This document shows positions 44,801 through 54,894 of a DNA stretch of 64,000 bases, piece by piece. A program made the position numbers and the translations under genes. The notes beneath the pieces were generated by a model that was given only the letters and a program-made list of their open reading frames with translations, had not been told where the DNA came from and made no database searches. Origin of the DNA: Heterotrichella gracilis (Eukaryota > Sar > Xanthophyceae > Tribonematales > Xanthonemataceae). Every line of letters starts with the position of its first letter. Within the stretch, counting starts at the first letter, position 1. The stretch lies in the NCBI GenBank assembly GCA_032358255.1, contig JAULBX010025042.1:1-64000 (forward strand), in the 5' to 3' direction.

Positions 44801-44945
44801 AGCGCTTATTGTCGCTGCTGGGGAGGTCATCCTGGCGGCCGACCTGCTGGGGTGGCTGGAAGGCCAAGCGGGATCGGATGGTGGGGGTGCATGGCATGGG
44901 GGGCTTGCCGATGCCTGCAGGTGGCAGCACAAGAGAGCAACGTAG
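41871..44945 (+). CDS. SET-domain protein methyltransferase (SETD6/Rubisco-LSMT class)
   Basis: Five exons (41871-42089, 42435-42783, 43077-43150, 43511-43636, 43920-44945) join in phase to about 597 residues. The N-terminus MASPVGCTSDDSDTQLFMRW is followed by the SET entry strand GIQVLSGYGRSVVASRNIPR. The I-SET helical insert comes next (LRKFLELVLAVMIEKTLGSA, then WAAYLDYLPSALDGLPMNWS). The catalytic motifs are WDMLNHV (NH motif that binds S-adenosylmethionine) and VINCYGALPNAELLRQYGFV, matching the SETD6 pattern of a Y-G-x-x-x-N-x-x-L-L-x-x-Y-G-F. A C-terminal region of about 310 residues corresponds to the substrate-binding domain but is interrupted by Ser/Gly/Gln-rich inserts. Such enzymes methylate lysines on non-histone or ribosomal proteins. 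The region between exons three and four may hide another small exon. Confidence 0.82.
43380..43435. repeat. Short intronic inverted repeat
   Basis: Arms of 18 bp (CAGGGGTGTTAATATATA at 43380-43397 and its complement at 43418-43435) flank a 20-base loop inside a SETD6-like intron. It may be a small MITE relic. Confidence 0.8.
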
Positions 44946-45872
44946 GTGACACATTCTTAGGTCTCGCCGTCTCATCAAGGCTTGTCGTATCATAGATTGG
45001 GCAAGTTGCAATGCCTTCTGCAGTGTCATATCCCCACTTGGGTAGTGCAAGTGCAGTACCAACTGGCACATGCAGATTAGGCTTGATCAACCATGCGGTG
45101 GCCTCTAGTGCGCATCATTGCAATGTAGCATTGATAGGCATGCCGTTGTTCATGTCACCTACTGTGCCGCACATGATGTGCGGGTGGGTGTCCTACCACC
45201 CTCGACAATTATTATGTCACGAGGTTTGCAGTTTGGCAGGTCCTGTAAAACAAGGCAGGGCCTCCCCAGATGGATGGAAGTTCCATGCGCTTAATGCGAT
45301 GATATCATATGACATCTGATTTCGCCAGTTTTTTTGTTTCTTGTTGGACTTCAAATCCATGGACTTCCAATGCATTGTGTGCAATTTTGCCGGGCAGCCG
45401 GGCTTCACTCACATTTTTTGAGGTAAAACATGTTACAGATTATGACCAGCCAGCAAGGATTAAGCACTGTGTGACTCTCGAATGGTGCGGGAACATCCCA
45501 GGTGGTCCGAATTGAGCCAACAGTGAAGTGCATGACATGTAGACAATGTAGGTTACGCCTGGACGAGTCCAGGCAGCCCAACAACTGGAGCAGAACCTCA
45601 GCAGCAGACCAATTGAATGCCGCAACGATTATGCACCCAGTCTACTAAGTATCGGGCTAGATGCAAAATGGTCCACCGCAGTGGCCCATAGCACAACTGC
45701 ATCAAACACAAAACCCTGCACCTTCCAGCCAGCCATGGAAAACGTTGCAATTGTTCCCCGCCACGGGCGCATCGCAGCAATGTCCCCATTTGCTACAAGT
45801 ATTATGTACAAGGCGCCCCGTGGCCACCTGCAGCCCGGCTGACCGCCACGACTCTTTGCGCTACTCCCCCCT
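44946..45872. other. Convergent spacer, no gene seen
   Basis: Lies between the 3' ends of the SETD6-like and proteasome genes. There are no recognisable exons; a few ORFs of 60-100 codons lack motifs. Confidence 0.4.
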
Positions 45873-47968
45873 TCAGCTGACATCCATTGCCTCAGGCAGC
45901 GCCACCCCCTCAATCACCTCCACGGCGTCCAGGGAGATGATTTTCTCGCGCACTACAGCTGTAAAAGCGCACACAAAGGATTTAGCACTGGGACCCCAGA
46001 CCATTTCAAGATCTGGGATTCAGTATAAACCCTTAACCCATGACAGATGGCCTTCTCCCTCACACAGCCGCACAAGTACAAACAATTTCAGAACTGAAAA
46101 CACCCCATGTAGGATAGCAGCTGCAGACTCATGCAGGCCCCGCACATGCAAGGCAACCCAAGCGCCCCTGGTATCACTACAACACACCACAGACTGACAG
46201 GTGCCAAGCAGCCCGACCCCACCCTCCCATGCCATTTGTGACAAACGTACGTGCTGTTCCCTTTGCGTATACCACGGGCTTGACCCGCTGGTACGTTTTG
46301 GCCTGCAGGTACTCGTAGTTGCGCAGGTAGTCCACCCCCTCCTTGGTGATGATGCACAGGTCGATGTTGGAGCCCGAGCCCAGGTCGTTGTACACGCCGG
46401 ACCTGCGGGGAAGGTGATTAGAGTTTAGGTTTACGGACCACTTAATGAGCCCAGATCGATGCACGCCAAATGGGGGAATGGGGGGTGGGGAAGGGCCCGG
46501 TTGACACACTGATCATGGGTTGGGCAGTGCACGGGAAGGGGGCCAGCTACATGCCGCTCCCCGTTGGGCGGGAGGCTGTGGCAAGGCATGGTCAGGGTTC
46601 CTGCCAGGCTGTTGAGGTAAATCAGATCAAATCCCTATGTGTCAGCCTGCAACCCTACTCTATAAAGGGTAATAAGAAAAATAAGGACTAATATCAACTG
46701 CTTACCCATAACCCTACTGCAAGAAGGGGCGACCCAACACCGTGACCATCAATGCAGGTGCGCCAGGAGGTCCTAAAATATTGTTGCACCCCAGCCTTGC
46801 CCACCTGATCGCCCTTGCCACCAGCGCGATGGCCTCCTCCCGAGTCATGTCCTCCTTGTAGGAGGACTCAAACACGGCCATGGCGTTCAAGCTGCCGGAG
46901 CCCATCGTGCAGTAGGGCAGCGCGTCGGTAGAGCCATGCGGGTACACCTGCAACATGGGTGAAAGTAAGTTTCTAGCGGGTGACAGGGGTGCTGAAAGGT
47001 GCTGCTGCGCTGTTTCAAGCAGGGCCAGCAGCAGGACATCCAGCAGGGGTGAAGGGGGCGGTGCGTAGACAGGTCTGAGGAAATGCAATAAGAGGAAACA
47101 TAGACAGGTCTGAGGAGAGCAGCAAGGCAACATCGTCTTACAGTGAATAAGTGTGGGCCTTTGATGTCCACACCCCCGAGAACCAGCGCAGCGCTGACGT
47201 GCCCTTGGTACCTGCACACCGGGGAGGCCATCAGACAGTGCTGGTGTGGAGATGCAGCAAAACTGTTACACAGCAGCGGTCACAGCAATCCCGCGTGCCC
47301 CACCAGGAACCAGGACTCACTTGAAGAGGTGGGTTTTAAGCAGCGTCATGGCTGTGACCACGCGTGACTGTCTCGTGGTGGCGTATTGGTGGAGCTCCAG
47401 CTGGGATGCAATCATGCCTGTACCCACACGCAGGCTCTCATCCTCACGACATTCAATGTAGTTGCACACCAACAGTAACTCACAGGTTGCACAAGAAAGT
47501 ATGCACAGCTTTGAAGCCCATTTGCACTTGTACCTGTCACGTTCTCTGTGTCCGCTGCTGTGCCAGCACCACAACAGTAAATGTTTGGAGCAATGTAGTG
47601 GATTTTCTCGCAGTTCTTGTCGGCCACCGTTGATCCTGCTGTTGACCTTGTATCGGCTCCCAAAACAACCCCATCCTATGAAAGCATATACAAGTTAAAC
47701 ACAACACACCCACACCTCACAGGTGCACCCCACCCTGCCTGGTGCAAGCAACATGGGTGGGACCCGATGCACCCTGATGTACCGACCCATGTAACTGACC
47801 TCAAGTGCAGCAATGCTGCAAGGCACCAGACAGCCCACCTACCTTGTATATCAACCCAGCGATTGTCGTTCCAGTTTTCCACGCTGTGGGAGGCTTCACC
47901 CCTTTGCTTTCCAGGAAGGCGTTTCTTTTACAGAGGTCGAAGTTGAACCCACCAGCGTTGGACCCCAT
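45873..47968 (-). CDS. PBB1: 20S proteasome subunit beta-2 (PSMB7/PBB, trypsin-like site)
   Basis: Seven minus-strand exons (47968-47843, 47675-47534, 47417-47321, 47211-47142, 46947-46805, 46402-46251, 45958-45873) join in phase to 271 residues. A propeptide of 33 residues ends in KTG and is followed by the mature start [11 protein letters not shown]. Thr34 is therefore the catalytic N-terminal threonine after autocleavage. GADTRSTAG carries the conserved Asp17 and NCEKIHYI the conserved Lys33 of the active site. Further hallmarks are [45 protein letters not shown] and [12 protein letters not shown]. The C-terminal arm that wraps beta-3 is the last exon ([17 protein letters not shown]). It is divergent from the TFIIA gamma gene, with 518 bp between start codons. 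Confidence 0.96.
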
Positions 47969-48486
47969 GGTTGCCAGTGTTCAACGTGGAAACGTCTTTG
48001 AAATAAGTTCAGATGTGACCGAGCATCTATCTGGGAGTTTTCCAGAAAAAGGCAGGAAACCGCTCAATGTGTTTCAATGGCTATATGCATGCATTGATTA
48101 CCCAACCATGAAAGTAGAACCTACTGCCTCACAGGGTGCAAGAGACTTGCAGTATACCCGCCGAGAGATTGTCTGTTTCCTGCGTTGATAGTGCCCATAG
48201 ATACGGACGTTGATAGTGCCCGTACGTTCATCGACAAATTAAGCCATCAACTCAGCAGTGAACAGGGACGGGGAGGTCGGGCACTGATGGTATATATATG
48301 CATGCACTGCACATACATGTTTACTGTGCGGTAGTGCTACTTGTCCTCCTTGTAGCCCCTTGCACAATGGCCGTGAGCTCTCTTCCTATCTAGTTGGACG
48401 TTTGCCACAACTGAAGTGGGCATTGATGGCATTCTCTTGCCAACTTCAATAAGAGGCACAATACAACGTAGAGCGAGCCTGCAAGT
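47969..48486. promoter_or_regulatory. Divergent 5' region of proteasome beta-2 and TFIIA gamma genes
   Basis: A 518-bp region between opposite start codons. A TATATATATGCATGCA stretch near 48291-48306 is the only TATA-like sequence noticed; its role is not shown. A short direct repeat (GTTGATAGTGCCC) occurs at about 48185 and 48209. Confidence 0.4.
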
Positions 48487-49179
48487 ATGGCAGCTCACTC
48501 GCTCACGTTGTATCGTGGATCGAAGCTTGGCGACGCGCTGGTTGATGCACTGGAAGACCTTATTGGACAGGAGAAGATCAGCGGAGACTTGGCAATGAAA
48601 GTCCTGACCGAGGTAGCTGACGCTTGCCACGTCTGAGTGTTAATGCTTATATCATCATTACGAGTTCTGACTATGTGCTATTTCCCCTCTGCCGATGCCT
48701 TCCTTTGCAGTTCGACCAGGTGCGATGCTGTTTTGCACTGCAGCATGCATGCATATGGGGAGGGCATGCCAACTTGGGTGTGTTTGCGCCCTTGGTGCTG
48801 CACCTGGTTGTGTTTGCTATCTATTGATTTGTTTCTCCTTGCAGTCGATTTATGAGGCCCTTAACACGAAAGTCCCAGCGAAAACCACTTTCAAGGCGAA
48901 ACTTGACACCTACCGGTACTGCGACAACGTAAGCTTTCTCCTTCTGTCTGTACAAAGAATTTGCAACGTAGCACAGTGCATATTGGTCGTTGTGGGCACT
49001 ATCACAGAGACAAAGCTCTCATACACGCACTTGCTGCGCAGGTTTGGACCTTCATAGTGTCAGATGCGACCTTCAAAACCAACCCCACTGGAACTGGCAC
49101 CATGACCAACGTGCCTGAGGTGAAGGTCGACAGGGTGAAGATCCTATGTGTGGACAACAAGCTGCTCCAGCCCACCTGA
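48487..49179 (+). CDS. TFIIA-S: Transcription initiation factor IIA gamma (small) subunit
   Basis: Four exons (48487-48612, 48711-48719, 48845-48928, 49042-49179) join in phase to 118 residues. The protein starts MAAHSLTLYRGSKLGDALVD, the conserved helical TFIIA gamma N-terminus, then ALEDLIGQEKISGDLAMKVL. The second exon is a 9-nt microexon encoding only F-D-Q, exactly the residues expected at this place (TEFDQSIYEAL). The beta-barrel half follows: KTTFKAKLDTYRYCDNVWTF, VSDATF and VDRVKILCVDNKLL. With the large subunit it stabilises TBP on promoters. A possible AATAAA word sits about 145 bp after the stop. Confidence 0.95.
48711..48719 (+). other. 9-nt microexon of TFIIA gamma
   Basis: TTCGACCAG is bounded by TTTGCAG upstream and GTGCGA downstream. 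It supplies the FDQ tripeptide needed between TE and SIYEAL. Skipping it would keep frame but remove three conserved residues. Confidence 0.85.
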
Positions 49180-50008
49180 TGTTGCAGCAGCGGCGGTTTT
49201 CCTTTGTGGACCTTTGCGAACAGGCGACACCGCCCATATTGGTCTGAACCACAAGGGCTGGCACTCTACCAGCATGGCTAGCCGGTCCTGCTGTCTTTGC
49301 TGTGTACTGCACCTTGCTCTTGGAAATAAAATGCATTGTCGCAGGGGTTTACTGTAGCCCAATCCTCCGTTTCTGTTTGTACTTTCACACATAATTTGCA
49401 ACACCTTCTCCGAGAGGCTGCTTTTCTTGGGGCCCTTTCAACTTAATTTGCTACACTGGTCTTGACATTGTGTGACATCGCACAAGGACACATCAATTAA
49501 ATACCTCTACGCGTTGATAGAGGACGCTAAGCAGTGGGCGGCCAGAGCTTGCCATACATAGTGTCCTAGGTCATGCATGACCAGAGGATTATGACTGTTT
49601 GGACAGTGCAGCTCATCCCCATTGCTGCTATTAAAAGTGAGTGCCATCCACTTGCCTTGCTCTTGCCGGCAGCTCCATCATGATGAACACACAGAACAAA
49701 AAAAAATAGATGAAGCCCAGGATGAAGCCCTGTATTTTAAAAGCGAAATTATGATAAATCGTGGCAATTTACACCCCCGTCACTTTCATTGTACTCTTCC
49801 CCTGCAAGCCACCGTGGCAGTCTCTGTAGGCAGTATTCAGCCTGCGACACAAAACTTTAGGACGGTGCAGAGTTGCACCCGGTGGCTAACATACCAATTC
49901 GACCCGCATTCTTAGCACAGTTGTGGGCTTGGGATCACCCCGGACAAGCTCCGTAAGCACCAGTGGCAGCTGCGGCACGAAAGCTTGCCAAGGCGGCGGT
50001 GTTGCACA
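49180..50008. other. Spacer between TFIIA gamma and RPL6 genes
   Basis: No exon seen apart from possible upstream start codons for RPL6 in other frames. An Ala/Lys/Arg-rich frame from ATG 49963 would make a good transit peptide but is out of frame with exon one unless an intron is missed. Confidence 0.35.
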
Positions 50009-51483
50009 ATGCTGCAGTCAGCTTTCACAGGACGGCCAGTGGCGTTCCGGCCGACAACGCAGCAGCCACGAGGCCAACGGACCCAGCGCATCGAGTGCAA
50101 GGAATCCCGCATTGGAAAGAACCCAGTGAAGGTGCCAGAGGGCGTGAAAATTACCCTCGATGGCCAATACTTGAAAGTGAAGGTAGGGTGGGTCAAGCTG
50201 TGTGGGGTTTGGCATGTTGTACTAGGCTTGAAGCTAACCAAGGATACACGTACTGCAGGGGCCCAGGGGTGAGTTGGAGTGGACTTTCCCAGAGCAAATC
50301 GAGATTTTGGAGGTGGGTTTTGCTGCTGCGTGCCTTGCTTCAGGTTCATGAATAGCTGGTGGTGGTGGCTGACACTTGGAGTGCTCTGTCTAGATTGATG
50401 GCGCGCTTAGGTTCAGGAAGAAGGTGGAGACGTTGAAGGCGAACCAGCTACATGGACTAAGCAGGTAAGAAAGGGAGATGGCAGCGTTTTACTGCACAGA
50501 TGCATGCATTGCCATGTGGACTACCCAGTTAGTAGGTGGTGTGCGGTATCCTTTACACAGACCCCGGTGTACCTTGCATACCGTGCACGGCCCTGGAGTA
50601 AGTATCCCTCGACCAACTGTGTGCAGGACGCTTGCTGCCAACATGGTAGAAGGCACCTCAACTGGGTTCACCAAGACCTTGAACCTGATTGGTGTGGGGT
50701 ACCGTGCCGCGTCTGCGGGCAACAAGCTCACACTCAACTTGGGCTTCAGCCACCCTGTTGAGCTTGATATCCCAGAAGGCATATCCGCACAGGTGGGTGG
50801 CAGGCAACGCTGGTGTAGCACAAGCACTGCTCCCCGATGTTGACCATGGTGGTGAGGTCGGGCGTTTGCCGACAACTACTTACGACAGCAACCAGGGGTG
50901 TGGGCGTACAAGGGGGTGACGGCACAACCCCGTGTACACAATTGGTTAGCCTGGGGCCCCATTCACAATACAATTGTACCACATATAGCCGTTTACCAGA
51001 CGCTTGGGCTCCTTAATGTATGGTGTTTAAGAGGGGGCAAAAGGGGTAGGTAAGCCAAGGACCACAAGGGCTGACCTTATCCAGCAGGACCTCAAGCTGC
51101 GTGGGATCAGTAGGTGGTCCAAAAAGTACCATGAAAGAGCTGCTGGGGCCGCATGTGCAAGACTGACGGCCAACCTGGCTGTATTGCTGGACTGCATGTA
51201 ACCAACTAATTTGTAGCCAGGCACCTTTCCTAGCTTCACCATACCGAACAGAAGGTGCATCTTGGTAGGTGACAGCAACTCTATGGCCATGCTGTAATTT
51301 GCGTTGTTGGCTGTACAGGTCGAGAAGAACACCACGCTGATCATCTCCGGGTATGACAAGGAGAAGGTGGGCCAGTTTTGCGCCACCATCAGGGCCAAGA
51401 GGCCGCCAGAGCCATACAAGGGCAAGGGTGTGCGCTTTGCCGGGGAGTTCATCAAGCTGAAGGAGGGCAAGCGCGGGAAATAA
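50009..51483 (+). CDS. PRPL6: Chloroplast ribosomal protein L6 (uL6c)
   Basis: Five exons (50009-50182, 50259-50312, 50394-50464, 50627-50792, 51319-51483) join in phase to 209 residues. A short basic, Gln/Arg-rich N-terminus ([20 protein letters not shown]) ends at [11 protein letters not shown], the usual start of mature plastid L6. The two uL6 beta-sandwich repeats follow: [49 protein letters not shown], and [20 protein letters not shown]. The conserved rRNA-binding C-terminus is [20 protein letters not shown] plus GKRGK. It belongs to the bacterial-type 50S subunit of the plastid. The transit peptide of about 37 residues is shortish, and the exact start is the least certain part. Confidence 0.9.
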
Positions 51484-52674
51484 GCGCCTGCTTGGTGGGG
51501 GGTGCTGGCAGTGCCTGGGGGCGTCTTTTCCAACTCGCTTTGGCGGGGTATTTACCAGCACTGTGTGTTCTCTTTTCAACAGCCCGTTTGTGCTGCGCAA
51601 CCTGCTGACTCAACTGCAACACGCTTCAACGCTGCACTGTCAACCAGACCGAAGGGGACTTGAGCGAGCACAGCAGCAGCTGCCAATAGCAGCTGGTTCA
51701 CACACAACTGTGCGTGCTGTACAGCCAGGTTGGGCGATTTTGGTTTGCAGTGTCATCTTTACTCAGGCAACGCCCGCTGCCTACTTGTGTACGTTTTCAC
51801 GGTCCGATGCTCTGCAATTTGCAAAGTGCAGCGAGCATCGCCACCGACATGTGCAGTGCAGCCCGTAAACTGTCTATACAGAGTTACACGACACGCTGCG
51901 GTTGCTGTAACGAAGCCTTCAACTATGTGAATGCACCGGTGGTCACACACGGTGACCGATATTGTCTCACACCATTGTATGATGGCACTAAGGCTGCGGC
52001 CCGCAGTGCGTTGCACCCAAGAGAGCGTGCATATATATGCATTGTAATGCACATCACTAATATTCCCAGACTCTGCAGTGTGTCATAGCGTTCAAGCCAT
52101 TGTGCGGACACTGGTGTGCAAATCAAATAAGCAGGCTCAATGCATTTTCTGACGATAAGCCACTTTGAGTGAACCTAGTAGATTGGAACTGGAAAATTCA
52201 AAAGCTAAAATAGGAAGTTTATAAACTGTGCTTGGTCCATTCTTGACCGCAATAACGCCAGACCAAAACAGAGTCCTGTGAAATGCAATCGACAAGGTTA
52301 TTCTCTCAGGCCGTAAAATATAACCAAAACTAAAGAGTGCTCAATTGCAGAAGTGTTTTCAATCGACCCTTTTCCAAGGCAACTTTCCCTCCTCAGTACC
52401 GCATCCTGCTATGGTGAGGCTGAGCCCGACTTCAAGGGAGACGGAGAGACCGATTTCTTTGGTGAAGCAGAGACAGACTTCCTTGGTGACGCGGAGGGTG
52501 AGCGCTGGCCATCCGAAAGCCCAGCAACAGGGCTTAGAGACCTGCGTCACCATTGTCAGCTGAGCCACCCTTCTCAACGATCTGATCATGCTCCCAATTC
52601 AATTCTCCAGTGGAAATGGATGCTCTTGCACAGCGGGTTGTGGATGCTGCAAAGGGCATGGGGGCCACAACAAC
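51484..52674. other. Convergent spacer, no gene seen
   Basis: Between the 3' ends of RPL6 and the SR gene. It contains an imperfect repeat of GACGGAGAGACCGATTTC-like units near 52430-52500. It is otherwise motif-free. Confidence 0.4.
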
Positions 52675-53090
52675 CTACTTTGCAGGGGGCGAGCCACTCC
52701 TTTCCCTGCTGGCACTGCGGGCGGGGCTGGGGCTGCTGCGCTTCACAGGGCTAGGGGTAGGGCTGGTGCGCTTCACAAGGCTAGGGCTAGGGCTCCTGCG
52801 CCGCACAGGGCTAGGGCTGGGGCTCCTGCGCCGAACAGGGCTGGGGCTCCTGCGGCGGCGCACAGGGCTGGGGCTCCTGCGGCGGCGCACAGGGCTAGGG
52901 CTCCTGCGGCGGCGCACGGGGCTCGGCGAGCGCCGCCTGCGCCCGTAGGGTGATGGGCTCCTGCGCCTGCGCTCATAGGGGCTGCGGCTGCGGCGCCGGT
53001 ACCCTGGGCTGGGCCTGTCGCACAGAAGGCGAATGTCACTCCCAACTGTATCTGTAACTGGTAGTCCCCTGGGCTGGGCACGCCCGTCGC

Positions 53091-53125
<35 letters not shown>

Positions 53126-54348
53126 CCACTAGGCATCAGTGAAACTAACCATACCTCCGTTCCCTGTACCCTCCGCCACTGGGGCCTACTGGACCGCGGG
53201 ACTTTGAGACCTCCACCCTCTGCAGCAAACACATGGTGATGGTTACTCAGATTTGTACAGGGCCAGCACAGCTGCGCACTGTAGAGTGGCCTACGGCGCA
53301 GTAAGCAGGCTGCAAATCAAACTCACCCAGCCTTGGAACCCATCCAACCTCTTTGCTGCATCCTGGGCGTCACGCGGATCCTGCAGATGCAAGAGGTGTG
53401 CCTGTCATACACGTGCCAGTAAGCGATGGGCCAGCACAGAATACGGCAGTTTGGAAAGCCAGCTCACCTCGAACTCGATGAATGCTGCAAAAGCCGCCGA
53501 CACAGGAAGCAAGTTAGCAACATATATTTGTAAGGAACAGGGACATGGGCAAGCGACAGGTTGGCAGTGCAGTATTGCCTGCAGCCCTAACAGGCCAGAC
53601 ACCACCTCCACCCCACAGCCAGACTGCTATACAAAGTTTGAGCAGTGGTGTCCTGGCACTGCCCACACTTCTGACTGGTAATTTCACAGCAGCTAGGTCA
53701 TGCAAACAAGGCAAACGGGCTGACTGCCAGCCTGGCTGGTTGCTTCGGCATGTACGAGTAACTTAGTAAGAAGCAGTGGGAGCAAACACACCCTGTGGCA
53801 AACAACCCCGACTCAGAACCGTACAGTGGGACGAAGGGTGTTAGCGCGAGCTGCGATGAGGCGTTGGTGTGGTGTTGGCGGGCGGTTGAGTTGGGGGTGG
53901 GTGGTGAGGAGTTAGATGGGGTGTTGCAGACGTTGGGGTGGGAGAGGCGGGTGGGGGAGGCGGGTGGGTTGTCCAAGTGCAAGGTGCTGGAGGGTGGAGG
54001 GGTACTGGGGTGCTGGTGAGGGAAAGTGCTGGGGAGTTGGATGTTGTAGAGGTGCAGCTATACACGGCAAGGGAAAGGGTCAGCAATGCAGCACCTTCTG
54101 GGACGCCTGTCCTTGCCAAGCACAAGTGCAAGCATGCAAGCCTGATATCTAAGCTTACCGAAGCCAGGAGGTTTTCTCGCCACCCACACGCTCCTCAGCA
54201 CGCCAAACCTGTTGAACTCATCCTCAAGATCCCTGCACACGGATACCATCACTGCTTTTGTGCTCTCAGTGGTGGGCAAACGCAAGACCAGCAATACTTA
54301 CCGCTCGTTAATGCCAATAGGCAGGTTTCCCACGTATATCTTGGCCAT
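52675..54348 (-). CDS. RRM/RS-domain splicing factor (SRSF3/RSZ-like, no zinc knuckle)
   Basis: Six minus-strand exons (54348-54302, 54232-54159, 53484-53468, 53380-53327, 53219-53155, 53014-52675) join in phase to 198 residues. The RRM spans residues 1-75: RNP2 is KIYVGNLP, then RDLEDEFNRFGVLRSVWVAR, RNP1 equivalent PPGFAFIEFED, and DAQDAAKRLDGFQGWRVEVS. This pattern is that of plant RSZ/SRSF7 and SRSF3 proteins. After a Gly hinge comes an RS tail of tandem RRRSPSPV units. The CCHC zinc knuckle of RSZ proteins is absent, so it is nearer to SRSF3 in layout. It acts in spliceosome recruitment in the nucleus. The third exon is only 17 nt. It is divergent from the filamin-RRM gene. Confidence 0.9.
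52739..52925. repeat. Coding minisatellite for RS repeats
   Basis: Units of about 24-27 bp related to GGGCTGGGGCTCCTGCGGCG repeat seven or more times. They encode the (R)RRSPSPV units of the SR protein on the minus strand. Confidence 0.85.
53092..53125. repeat. (CAGCAA)n tract in SR-gene intron
   Basis: About six CAGCAA/CAACAG hexamers lie in the last intron of the SR gene. Confidence 0.9.
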
Positions 54349-54894
54349 AGCAAGACCCTGAAAGTGCACAGGATCAGCGTTTTGCAACTTACACCTCTAG
54401 ATAATCCAACCTGGAAACGGTTCAAACCACTCCAGCGTAGTTACCTTGTAACCTGTGCCTCCGTCTGGTTAAGGCTGCAGTTTCAAGGGGCTAATCTGGC
54501 TGGTTCCTGAGGGTTCACATGCAGGGGCAGTGAAATCAATGTGCCAAAATCGTAAAGCCGAGTTTCGCGTTGAGATACCGCCTTCAGTCGGACCGGTAGA
54601 AAGACTAATAGAAATAAGCTGATGGGCACTCAACAAACGCTCTTTTGATGAACAGAGCAAGATATCTATCCCGTTTATATGCATGCATTCTGATGCAGTT
54701 AGTTGATATTTTCTTTAGCTGGCATTTTCCCCCTGGGTCACCGCTTGTTCTAAAGGCTCTTCAAAGGCTGAGCTTGCTGTAAAAGCGCTATCCAGAGAGA
54801 GTATTAAGTCTCCCCGTGCTAATACTCAGCTTAATCACTTGTTAAAAGCCCTTCGTGTATGCATGCATTGACCCAGTCGGCTTGAAGCGTTGCA
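54349..54894. promoter_or_regulatory. Divergent 5' region of two splicing-factor genes
   Basis: A 546-bp region between the SR gene and the filamin-RRM-RS gene. TGCATGCATT occurs at 54681-54690 and again at 54860-54869, near both starts. No clear TATA box. Confidence 0.4.

Noticed and set aside
43931-44932. A 333-codon minus-strand ORF opposite the last SETD6-like exon
   Set aside because: It mirrors a long GC-rich coding exon, is Ser/Pro/His-rich, and has no domain, while the plus strand carries the conserved SET motifs in phase.
52610-52948. A plus-strand ORF with LGLLRRTGLG repeats
   Set aside because: It is the reverse reading of the RS-repeat minisatellite of the SR gene.
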